Positions 50,082-58,278 of a stretch of DNA of 64,000 nt are shown here, piece after piece. Position 1 is the stretch's first letter, and each line of letters opens with the position of its first letter. The notes under the pieces were generated by a model. It had not been told where the DNA came from. It saw nothing but the letters and a program-made list of their open reading frames with translations, and made no database searches. The translations under genes were made by a program, and so were the position numbers. Origin of the DNA: Arcticimaribacter sp002477625 (lineage in GTDB: Bacteria > Bacteroidota > Bacteroidia > Flavobacteriales > Flavobacteriaceae); assembly GCA_943846665.1 (NCBI GenBank), contig OX044358.1, positions 682,001 to 746,000 of the forward strand. The letters run 5' to 3'.

Positions 50082-51548
50082 ATGGGAAAATTAAGAGGAT
50101 TTTTAGAATACGATAGAATCAAAGAAGAGACTATTGCTCCAAAAGAACGTATTGGTAATTATAAAGAATTTACAATAGCCCCAAAAACGGAAGAACTCCA
50201 AGAACAAGGAGGCCGTTGCATGGACTGTGGTGTTCCGTTTTGTCATAGTGGCTGCCCTTTAGGGAACTTAATCCCTGATTTCAATGATGCGGTTTATAAG
50301 AACCAATGGGAAAAGGCTTTGCACATCTTGCAAGCAACCAATAACTTTCCAGAATTCACAGGACGTTTATGCCCAGCTCCCTGCGAGGAAGCCTGTGTTT
50401 TAGGAATTACAAACCCACCTGTATCGATTGAATTAATTGAAAAATATATTGTTGAACGCGGATTTGCAGAAGGTTGGATCAAGCCTCAACCTCCAACAGA
50501 ACGTTCAGGAAAAACTATTGCAATTGTAGGCTCCGGTCCAGCAGGATTAGCTGCTGCTCAACAATTGAATCGTGCAGGACATACCGTTACTGTTTTTGAA
50601 CGAGACAATAAAATTGGCGGCTTGTTGCGTTATGGAATTCCAGATTTTAAAATGGAAAAAAATGTCATCGACCGTCGTTTGGAAATTTTAGAAGCAGAAG
50701 GCATCATCTTTAAACCGAATGTTGAAATAGGAAAAGACATTAGTGCTGAGGCATTAGAAGCTGATTTTGATACCATCTTACTTGCCGCTGGCGCTACCAT
50801 TAAAAGAAACCTGCCCATTCCTGGATCTGAATTGAATGGCGTGTTACAGGCGATGGACTTTTTGCCCCACAACAACAAAGCTGTAGATGGCCAATTGGAA
50901 CGTGATTTGAAATACCTTGCAACCGACCGAGATGTAATCGTTATAGGTGGTGGAGATACCGGATCCGATTGTATTGGAACATCCAACCGACAAGGAGCCA
51001 AGAGTGTTACAAATTTTGAAATCATGCCCAAACCGGCCGATGGAAGAACTGAAGAAAACCCCTGGCCGTATTGGCCCTTCAAACTTAAAACCACCTCTTC
51101 TCACGAAGAAGGGATACACCGAGAATGGAGTATTTTAACTAAAGAATTTGTAGGAGATGCGCAAGGAAATGTTGTTGGTTTAAAAACGGTTGAAGTACGT
51201 TGGAAAAAAGTTCCTGGAGATCGACCACAACTCATAGAAAAAGAAGGTTCTGAAAAAGAATGGCCTTGTGATATGGCTTTATTGGCATTAGGTTTTACAG
51301 GTCCAGAAAAATCATTACCCGAACAATTGAGCGTAGGTTTTGACAAGCGTGGTAATGTCGAAGGCGTTAAGCAATATCAAACGAACAAACCCCATGTTTT
51401 CGCTGCTGGAGATGTTCGAAGAGGACAATCATTAATCGTCTGGGCAATATCTGAAGGTCGTGAAGCTGCACATCAAATTGACACCTACCTTATGGGAGTT
51501 TCAACCCTGCCTCAAAAAGAAGCTTCTGGAGATTTGGTCTCTGTTTAA
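50082..51548 (+). CDS. gltD: Glutamate synthase, small subunit
   Basis: GltD is the NAD(P)H-oxidising FAD subunit that feeds electrons to GltB. The 488-residue protein has the N-terminal Fe-S cysteines in GGRCMDCGVPFCHSGCPLGN and RLCPAPCEEACVLG, an FAD-binding AIVGSGPAGLAAAQQL (about 145-160), a second dinucleotide site IVIGGGDTGSDCIGTS and a terminal FAD-domain motif VFAAGDVRRGQSLIVWAI. Residue choice for NADH versus NADPH is not decided here. It is co-transcribed with gltB and followed by a terminator. Confidence 0.96.
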   Translation: MGKLRGFLEYDRIKEETIAPKERIGNYKEFTIAPKTEELQEQGGRCMDCGVPFCHSGCPLGNLIPDFNDAVYKNQWEKALHILQATNNFPEFTGRLCPAPCEEACVLGITNPPVSIELIEKYIVERGFAEGWIKPQPPTERSGKTIAIVGSGPAGLAAAQQLNRAGHTVTVFERDNKIGGLLRYGIPDFKMEKNVIDRRLEILEAEGIIFKPNVEIGKDISAEALEADFDTILLAAGATIKRNLPIPGSELNGVLQAMDFLPHNNKAVDGQLERDLKYLATDRDVIVIGGGDTGSDCIGTSNRQGAKSVTNFEIMPKPADGRTEENPWPYWPFKLKTTSSHEEGIHREWSILTKEFVGDAQGNVVGLKTVEVRWKKVPGDRPQLIEKEGSEKEWPCDMALLALGFTGPEKSLPEQLSVGFDKRGNVEGVKQYQTNKPHVFAAGDVRRGQSLIVWAISEGREAAHQIDTYLMGVSTLPQKEASGDLVSV

Positions 51549-51564
51549 AAAAGCTAGAAAAACT

Positions 51565-51592
51565 AAAAAAACCTCGCAATGCGGGGTTTTTT
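51565..51592 (+). terminator. Intrinsic terminator of gltBD
   Basis: CCTCGC and GCGGGG (one G-U pair) around a short loop with flanking A- and T-runs, 17 bases after the gltD stop. Confidence 0.8.
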
Positions 51593-51646
51593 AGTTTCGA
51601 ATAAATGCTGACCAGCTATTTTTATTTAAAGAAGCTAAAAATAGTT

Positions 51647-51654
51647 TACATTTG
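51647..51654 (+). promoter_or_regulatory. -7 element upstream of the RimB-RimK fusion
   Basis: TACATTTG, exact TAnnTTTG, 66 bases before the ATG. TTTA at 51625-51628 is a partial -33 match (18-base spacer). Confidence 0.45.
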
Positions 51655-51719
51655 AAATCCGAATGGATAGTCTTGGCTACATTCGAAACCCTTATATTAA
51701 TTAAGCAGCCCTCAATATA

Positions 51720-53102
51720 ATGAGTTTAGGAAAAATAGTAGTAGGTAGTGAGGAGTGGTGTGGCCTTCCTCAATTGAATATCCCAGCAATCAAAGCGCGT
51801 GTAGATTCTGGCGCAAAAACTTCTGCCCTCCATGCAATCAATATCATTCCATTCAAAAAAGATGGAGAACCTTGGGTTCGGTACGAAGTGCATCCTCTTC
51901 AAAATGATGGAAAGACAAGTATCCATTGTGAATCTCCCGTAATCGACAAACGAAAAATCAAAAGTTCTAGCGGTGTCGCCGAAGTTCGATTCGTTGTAAA
52001 ATCCATTATATCGATTGCAGAAAGCACTTGGGAAATTGAATTGACATTGACGAACAGAGATTCTATGGGCTACAGAATGTTACTGGGACGTCAAGCCATG
52101 TCAGGGAAAATGTTGGTTGATCCAGAGGCTTCTTTTCAATTGGGAGAACTTTCCCGTTCTATTCTTGAGAATTATTATCACATCCACATCAAAAAGAGAA
52201 CCGGTTTAAAAATCGGTCTTCTAGCCAGTAACCCAGATTTATATAGTAACCGAAGAATCATTGAAGCTGGAGAAGAACACGGTCATCAAATGGAGTTCCT
52301 TAACATCAAAGATTGCTATATCAAATTGGATGGAGAAAATCCAGAAATGCATTATCGTGGGGGACAAATTCTTAAGGATTTTGACGCTATAATTCCTCGA
52401 ATCCGACCAAGTATGACCTTTTATGGCTGTGCCCTTACCCGTCATTTTGAAGCGCTTGGAGTTTATACTCAGAACAGTTCCGCTTCAATTACACAATCCC
52501 GAGATAAACTATACTCTCTTCAACTGCTAATCAATAGCGGCCTACCTATTCCAACAACGGGTTTTGCCAACTCACCATTGGATACCGAAGATTTAATTCA
52601 AATGGTCGGCGGTGCTCCTTTGATTGTTAAGCTATTAGAAGGAACACAAGGAAAAGGAGTTGTTTTGGCAGAAACTAAAAAAGCTGCAGAGAGTCTGATC
52701 AACGCCTTTAAAAGTTTACGAGCAAATATTTTAGTTCAGGAATTCATTAAGGAAGCAGACGGAAAAGATATTCGTTGTTTTGTTGTCAACGGAAAAGTAG
52801 TAGAAAGCATTATGAGAACAGCAGCTCCAGGAGAATTCAGAGCCAACATTCATTTGGGGGGAACAGCTCAAAAGATAAAAATCACTCCTACCGAAAGAAA
52901 AATTGCAATTTTAGCTGCAAAAACTTTGAATCTTAAAGTTGCTGGTGTGGATATCATTCGCGGAAAAAACAGCCCATTGCTTTTAGAAGTGAATTCTTCA
53001 CCAGGACTAGAAGGTATTGAAGGGGTTTCAAACAAAGATATTGCAGGGCTCATGATCGATGCTATTGAAAAGGATTTGAAGTTTTTAAAAACAGAATTGT
53101 AG
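51720..53102 (+). CDS. rimK: Fusion of RimB-like retropepsin-type domain and RimK ATP-grasp ligase
   Basis: Two enzymes are joined in one 460-residue chain. Residues about 1-145 match the ATP-dependent zinc protease/RimB family, with the aspartic-protease-like ARVDSGAKTSALHA and GYRMLLGRQAM segments. Residues about 160-460 match RimK: KIGLLASNPDLYSN, IIPRIRPSMTFYG, SITQSRDKLYSLQLL, an ATP-grasp site LLEGTQGKGVVLAE and a metal-binding end LLLEVNSSPGLEGIEG. RimK adds glutamates to the C-terminus of ribosomal protein S6 and RimB is thought to trim them, so the fusion would join writer and trimmer. It is the first gene of a three-gene unit. Confidence 0.88.
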   Translation: MSLGKIVVGSEEWCGLPQLNIPAIKARVDSGAKTSALHAINIIPFKKDGEPWVRYEVHPLQNDGKTSIHCESPVIDKRKIKSSSGVAEVRFVVKSIISIAESTWEIELTLTNRDSMGYRMLLGRQAMSGKMLVDPEASFQLGELSRSILENYYHIHIKKRTGLKIGLLASNPDLYSNRRIIEAGEEHGHQMEFLNIKDCYIKLDGENPEMHYRGGQILKDFDAIIPRIRPSMTFYGCALTRHFEALGVYTQNSSASITQSRDKLYSLQLLINSGLPIPTTGFANSPLDTEDLIQMVGGAPLIVKLLEGTQGKGVVLAETKKAAESLINAFKSLRANILVQEFIKEADGKDIRCFVVNGKVVESIMRTAAPGEFRANIHLGGTAQKIKITPTERKIAILAAKTLNLKVAGVDIIRGKNSPLLLEVNSSPGLEGIEGVSNKDIAGLMIDAIEKDLKFLKTEL

Positions 53103-53105
53103 TTT

Positions 53106-54059
53106 ATGCGGTTCTACAGCTTGCTTTTACTATTTATATGCATAACTAGTCAAACCTTTGCTCAAAAACACCAAGCAACATCAACTCCAGTAACCCAAAC
53201 CACATTGATCGTTTTAGGGACAGCTCAAGATGCTGGGAGTCCACAGATTAATTGTACTAAAGCTTGTTGTCAAGCTATTTTTGAAGGAAGGCAAAACGCT
53301 ACTCCTGTTGTAGCCCTGGGCGTAATAGACCCCATCAATCAGCAACAATTCTTATTTGACGCTAGCCCGGATATCACAGTACAACTACGTGCGCTAAAGA
53401 ATAGTGCTCCTCTAGACGTCAATGAAATACCAGCTGCAATTTTTCTTACCCACGCCCACATTGGTCATTATACCGGCTTGATGTATTTAGGAAAAGAAGT
53501 CATGAATGCCCAACAAGTTCCTGTTTATGTATATCCCAAAATGCAAAGGTTTTTAGAACGAAATGGCCCTTGGAGTCAATTGGTCACCAATGAAAATATT
53601 GTTTTAAAAAGGATGCAGGCAAATCAACTTCAGCAATTAAATTCCCAATTAAGCGTTCTCCCTTTTCAGGTCCCGCACCGAGATGAATATTCAGAAACAG
53701 TAGGTTATCAAATCAATGGTCCAGAAAAAAGTGCGCTCTTTATTCCGGATATCGACAAATGGGAAAAATGGGAAACGTCCATCATTGATGCGATTCAAAA
53801 GTTAGATTATGCCTTTATTGATGCAACTTTTTTTAGTGGGAAAGAAATACAGGCCCGAGACATCTCCGAAATCCCCCATCCTTTTGTAATCGAAAGCATG
53901 GAAAAGTTTAAGGAATTACCAGCCACAGAAAAAGCGAAAATCCATTTTATACACATGAACCACACCAACCCACTCTTAGATCCAAATAGTCCCGAATCCG
54001 AAAAAGTTGAAGCATTAGGTTTTAACATCGCACGTACAGGAAATCGTTTTACACTCTAA
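53106..54059 (+). CDS. Exported metallo-beta-lactamase-fold protein, PqqB-like
   Basis: The 317-residue protein has a signal peptide (MRFYSLLLLFICITSQTFAQ) and a metallo-beta-lactamase fold related to PqqB: VLGTAQDAGSPQINCTKACC near residue 37, LFDASPDITVQL, LTHAHIGHYTGLMYLG (about 116-131) and IHMNHTNPLL near the end. The usual HxHxDH metal motif reads HAHIGH, with Gly in place of the Asp, so only part of the dinuclear site may form. There are no other pqq genes here, so a role in PQQ synthesis is not supported. It starts three bases after the RimK fusion. Confidence 0.75.
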   Translation: MRFYSLLLLFICITSQTFAQKHQATSTPVTQTTLIVLGTAQDAGSPQINCTKACCQAIFEGRQNATPVVALGVIDPINQQQFLFDASPDITVQLRALKNSAPLDVNEIPAAIFLTHAHIGHYTGLMYLGKEVMNAQQVPVYVYPKMQRFLERNGPWSQLVTNENIVLKRMQANQLQQLNSQLSVLPFQVPHRDEYSETVGYQINGPEKSALFIPDIDKWEKWETSIIDAIQKLDYAFIDATFFSGKEIQARDISEIPHPFVIESMEKFKELPATEKAKIHFIHMNHTNPLLDPNSPESEKVEALGFNIARTGNRFTL

Positions 54060-54060
54060 T

Positions 54061-55278
54061 ATGGAGTCAAAAAAAATTGCCGTAATCGGCGGAGGTGCTG
54101 CTGGTTTTTTTGCAGCCATATCAGTAAAAGAACACCATCCCGATCATGAGGTAACTCTCTTTGAGAAAACTTCAAAAGTATTGTCTAAAGTAAAAGTATC
54201 GGGGGGTGGGCGTTGCAACCTAACCCATGACTGTCCTGATGTAGCTACCCTATGTGAAGCCTATCCTCGTGGGGGTAAAAAATTAAAATCTCTTTTCTAT
54301 CAATTCAACACTACCGATACAATTGCATGGTTTGAAAGTCGTGGCGTAGCTGTAAAGACCGAGAAAGATGGCCGTATGTTTCCGGTTTCAGATCAATCCC
54401 AAAGCATCATCGATTGTTTGGTGACAGAAATGACAGACTTAAAAATTATATTACAGCTGGGCCATAGCATTGCCAACATAGAACAAGAAGCTAGTGGTTG
54501 GCAATTGGAATTTAAAGACTTGGAGCCACAAAAATTCGATGCAGTAATCGTTGCTACGGGTGGCAGTCCAAAACTAAAAGGGTTTGATTGGTTGAGCCGT
54601 TTAGGTCACAGTATCGTTTCCCCTATCCCCTCCTTATTTACCTTCAATATGCCGAGTGAACCCATAAAAGAACTTAAGGGGCTGGTGATCGAAAATGCAC
54701 GAGTGAAAATAACAGACACTAAAATTTACACCCAAGGTCCACTGCTGATAACCCACTGGGGAATGAGTGGCCCTGCAATCCTAAAAGCTTCTTCTTTTGG
54801 TGCTATTGAATTAAGCAAACGAGACTATAATTTTGAGATTCAAATCAATTGGGTCGATGAAACCAACACTGAACTTCTTTTTGAGCAGCTTCAAAAATTC
54901 AGTCAAATGCATCCTCAAAAGGGAATTGGAAATCAAAAAGCATTTCCACTACCCAACCGTCTTTGGAACTTCTTACTAGAAAAAGCAGCAATCCCAACAG
55001 ACAGAAAATGGATTGAAGTAGGGAAAAAAAAATTCCGCCAACTCGTAGCACTACTCACTCAAGACCGTTATCAAGTTGAAGGCAAAACAACCTTTAAAGA
55101 AGAGTTTGTAACCTGTGGCGGAGTTGACTTGAGTGAGATTGATCTGAAAACGATGCAAAGTAAAAAACTATCCAATATTTATTTTGCAGGAGAAGTAATT
55201 GACGTAGATGCTATAACCGGTGGGTATAATTTTCAAGCGGCTTGGAGTGGCGGGTATTGCGCTGGGAAATTGGGTTAG
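54061..55278 (+). CDS. HI0933/YhiN-family FAD-dependent oxidoreductase
   Basis: The 405-residue flavoprotein begins with an FAD site AVIGGGAAGFFAAISVKEH (residues 7-25), then the family signature KVKVSGGGRCNLTHDCPD at about 43-60, VIVATGGSPKLKGFDWL, a middle insertion domain (TQGPLLITHWGMSGPAILKA, about 222-241) and the closing GEVIDVDAITGGYNFQAAWS near 379. Members are called BaiN/YhiN oxidoreductases; in most organisms the substrate is unknown. It starts one base after the metallo-beta-lactamase gene stop and ends the unit. Confidence 0.88.
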   Translation: MESKKIAVIGGGAAGFFAAISVKEHHPDHEVTLFEKTSKVLSKVKVSGGGRCNLTHDCPDVATLCEAYPRGGKKLKSLFYQFNTTDTIAWFESRGVAVKTEKDGRMFPVSDQSQSIIDCLVTEMTDLKIILQLGHSIANIEQEASGWQLEFKDLEPQKFDAVIVATGGSPKLKGFDWLSRLGHSIVSPIPSLFTFNMPSEPIKELKGLVIENARVKITDTKIYTQGPLLITHWGMSGPAILKASSFGAIELSKRDYNFEIQINWVDETNTELLFEQLQKFSQMHPQKGIGNQKAFPLPNRLWNFLLEKAAIPTDRKWIEVGKKKFRQLVALLTQDRYQVEGKTTFKEEFVTCGGVDLSEIDLKTMQSKKLSNIYFAGEVIDVDAITGGYNFQAAWSGGYCAGKLG

Positions 55279-55343
55279 TTTTTTGATTTCAATCCTTTCT
55301 TTAACTTACATAAAAAAGGCTTATAAATAAAATGATCTGATGT

Positions 55344-55853
55344 ATGCTTTTGGTATTGTTTTTGGTTAACACTAAAAGTAGAGCAACCGCAATACAACAA
55401 TTAGAAAATAATTTCGAAAGCATCGACATTCTCATCAACAATGCACGGATAGGACCAGATATTGATCACTGTACTCCATCAGAAGTGGATGCAGAAAACA
55501 CACTAAGCTTAAACCTTTCGGGAACCCTTTTGTTCTCCGAATAGCTAATTGGTAATATAACTCTTAAAGGAAAGATCATTAACATCTCTTCTAAAATGGG
55601 ATCAATTAATTCGTGTAAGAAATCGAATTCTAGGGCATACAAAATCTCAAAAGCAGAATTAAATATGTACACGCAAACTCTATGTATCCGAGTCAATAAA
55701 GGATTAGTAGTTGCTGCTGTTCATCCTGGATGGGTAAAAACCTCTTTTGAACCAAGCAACATATATGATAGATTAACTACTATAGAAAGCGGTAAAGAAA
55801 CCGTTATTATGAGTCTGATTAGCCCAGAATATTTGGATCAGTACCGAATCTAA
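55344..55853 (+). pseudogene. Broken short-chain dehydrogenase/reductase gene
   Basis: One frame encodes the C-terminal two thirds of an SDR: SIDILINNARIG (NNAG-like), TLSLNLSGTLLFSE, an in-frame TAG at 55542-55544, then KIINISSKMGSI with the catalytic Ser, RAYKISKAELNMYTQTL with the YxxxK pair, and AVHPGWVKTSF. The N-terminal Rossmann glycine motif is missing entirely; the ATG at 55344 starts inside the fold. Both the 5' loss and the premature stop make it a pseudogene. The remaining 375 bases (55854-56228) before the next gene show no ORF or RNA that I can support. Confidence 0.8.
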
Positions 55854-56228
55854 AGGAGGTTTAAATAAAAATAAATACGAGTCTATATGTCAATATGATG
55901 TTACTCTATTTCCTGATGCAGGTTGCTATTAGTTTTGGAAAAAACAGGAGGTTATACGATTAAAAAAAACAAAAAGTCAAGCCTAAGAGTTTCAATATTA
56001 ACCCCACCCTCTAAATTTAAATACATTTTCTTTTTGGGGCTGTGCTGTTGAAATGAGTATATTACATAATACATGGACTTACTGAAGAGTATAGGCTGAA
56101 ATAATTTCATCAAAAGTAATTTTTGGTACCTCATGACTCATTTTTAAGTAATTTTATATTAATCTTAAAGGATATTAAATTCCATATCAATATGTAACTT
56201 TAATAGTATACTATTATATAGAAATAAG

Positions 56229-57953
56229 CTATATTCCATGAATAAAAGTTATAATAGTTTGATCTTTATTAAAATTAAATTTCTTTTTAAGTCGATATTT
56301 CTTGCTTTCTACGGTTCTGACTGAGACACCTGTTAGTTGAGCAATCTCATCTGTACCATGATTCATTTTTAAATAAGCACAAAGCCTTAAATCATTTTGA
56401 GTTAAATTACTTGTTGAAACAGCAATTAATGATTTGAAAAATCCAGGATGTAAGTGCTCAAAATGTTTTTCAAAGCGATCTGTCATATCTTCATGATTTA
56501 AAAGGTTTTCTATTTTTCGTTTAATCTCAATGGAATAATTTTCGGACACTTTTTCTGGATTTTTTAAGGCTTTTAATAAATAATTCAAAATTTTATTTCT
56601 GTTTGCAATAAAGTTAGTCTTGTTTAATAATTCTAATTTATTATAATTTAAATCATTTTCAATTATTAATTTTTCGTTAAATATTTTTTTTGACTTTTCC
56701 TTTTCCACGTTGAAATTTAAACGAAGTGAAATAAGGGAAAAGAATAAAATTATAAAGCCTATTATTAAAGAATATAAATAAGTATTGTATTTAATTCGAC
56801 TATCATTCAGTTCTGATCTTTTTTTAGATAAAATAAGATTAGTCTCTAAATCACTCATCTTATTACTATTATTTAAAGCAGTCATAGTTTTTGCAATAAA
56901 TATTAATGAATCTTTAATATTAATTAGATTATTAAAATCTCCTCTTTCTTGATAGACTTTTTCAAGAACTTCATAATTATTTGTTTTTGCTTTTATAAAG
57001 AGATTTAACTTAATTGAATTTAAATTTTTATTTGCGACAACAATAGCTTCTTCATATTTTTTTAATCCAAGATAACATTCTGCTATTTTCGAATGCAAAA
57101 TTGGCAATTCAGATGGAAAAGCAGATAGTATTTCTAGAGCTGTTTCGAAAAATTCTTTAGCAACTTTGTGTTTATTTATTTTTAAATAATAGCTACCCAT
57201 ATAGCTATATGCATATCCATAATTTCGAGTGGTGAAAGTTTTTTTGAAATCTATACCTGAAAAGGTATTCTTTTCTTCATTATATAATCTTTCAATTTCT
57301 ATAAAATGTTTGTTGACATTAAACATATTATGCTGACTCATATTCAGCGACATCAGATGCATTTCGGAAAACAATAAATCTTCTTGTTTATTATTTTTCT
57401 TTCTTATTTCATACGCTTTTAAATAATATTCTTCCGCTAATTTAAATTCACCTTTCGACTTTGAGATTGATCCTAAATTATCGTAAACAGTAGAAAAACC
57501 ATAATTTTTCTGTTTAGTGTTTTCAAATAATTTGAAGTTTTCAAAAGCTTGATTGTATTTCAAAGCTGCTTTGACATAATTTTTATTTTTAAAATAAACA
57601 TTACCTATGTTTAGTAATATCCAAGGAGGATAACTGATTTTTTTTTCAACTCGAGCTTGAAAAGGTATAGCTTCAAATAGTTTAAGTGATTCATTATAAA
57701 AACTAATAGCATCAGAATAAAGATCTTGGTAATATAATATTTCTCCTATTTGAGAGTGAATCGCTACAAGAACAGGTGTGGGCTCTGAAAAATCAGCAAT
57801 TTTTAAAACTTCAAAACCAAAAGTTAAAGCTTTTTCTGGATTCGATTGCCTATAGAATAAAACTGAATCTTTTAAAGAAATTATTTCTTGGTTAAGATTT
57901 TGCTGACCGAAAACAATATTACAAACTAAAACAAATAGTAAAATTAGTTTCAT
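56229..57953 (-). CDS. Membrane-anchored TPR protein with LuxR-type HTH
   Basis: The 574-residue protein has an N-terminal signal (MKLILLFVLVCNIVFGQ), a series of TPR repeats in the periplasm (about 25-350; for example YFKNKNYVKAALKYNQAFEN and KGEFKLAEEYYLKAYEI), a membrane helix YLYSLIIGFIILFFSLISL (about 392-410), a coiled linker and a C-terminal helix-turn-helix (LRLCAYLKMNHGTDEIAQL, then GVSVRTVESKKYRLKKKF). This Bacteroidetes-specific architecture implies a sensor that carries its DNA-binding domain in the cytoplasm. Targets are unknown; the adjacent surface/secretion operon is a candidate by position only. Confidence 0.85.
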   Translation of the reverse strand: MKLILLFVLVCNIVFGQQNLNQEIISLKDSVLFYRQSNPEKALTFGFEVLKIADFSEPTPVLVAIHSQIGEILYYQDLYSDAISFYNESLKLFEAIPFQARVEKKISYPPWILLNIGNVYFKNKNYVKAALKYNQAFENFKLFENTKQKNYGFSTVYDNLGSISKSKGEFKLAEEYYLKAYEIRKKNNKQEDLLFSEMHLMSLNMSQHNMFNVNKHFIEIERLYNEEKNTFSGIDFKKTFTTRNYGYAYSYMGSYYLKINKHKVAKEFFETALEILSAFPSELPILHSKIAECYLGLKKYEEAIVVANKNLNSIKLNLFIKAKTNNYEVLEKVYQERGDFNNLINIKDSLIFIAKTMTALNNSNKMSDLETNLILSKKRSELNDSRIKYNTYLYSLIIGFIILFFSLISLRLNFNVEKEKSKKIFNEKLIIENDLNYNKLELLNKTNFIANRNKILNYLLKALKNPEKVSENYSIEIKRKIENLLNHEDMTDRFEKHFEHLHPGFFKSLIAVSTSNLTQNDLRLCAYLKMNHGTDEIAQLTGVSVRTVESKKYRLKKKFNFNKDQTIITFIHGI

Positions 57954-58278
57954 AATACTAAAGTTTTAAGATATTAAATAATATTATCACTAATGATATT
58001 AAGAAAATAATTTCTAAAAATTCATATTTATTCATAAGTAAATTTTAATAAATATTTTTATTTTAAATATTTAAACTCCTCTTAAGTGAAGTATTCTCTT
58101 TTTATACAAATTCAACTAACTCCCTTGGGGAATTTATTGTGAAATAAATGGTCCATTTAATTTGTTTTTAATCAAATTTATTTAAAAGCTATAAATAATA
58201 ATACTTAGAAATACTACAATACTACTGCGGTCATAATCAATTTAAATTATTTTGAGCATAAAATCAAAAATTCAGTTT
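57954..58278. other. AT-rich intergenic stretch with no gene found
   Basis: This 325-base gap separates the OmpA-like gene and the TPR regulator, both on the minus strand. It is extremely AT-rich and has no ORF or tRNA. The only structure noticed is a short imperfect palindrome, ATCACTAATGAT (57992-58003), about 45 bases before the regulator start. It presumably holds the regulator promoter, but no exact TAnnTTTG was found. Confidence 0.5.

Noticed and set aside
50630..51094. 154-codon open frame antisense to gltD
   Set aside because: It is fully contained in gltD, with no start context or motif to support it.
53106..54059. PQQ biosynthesis gene pqqB
   Set aside because: No pqqA, C, D or E is present and the protein has a signal peptide, unlike genuine PqqB.
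55542..55544. Recoded TAG (pyrrolysine or readthrough) in the SDR frame
   Set aside because: The N-terminal Rossmann part is also missing, so decay explains the stop better than recoding.
55952..56134. 60-codon minus-strand frame in the gap after the SDR remnant
   Set aside because: Low-complexity AT-rich sequence with no family features or start context.
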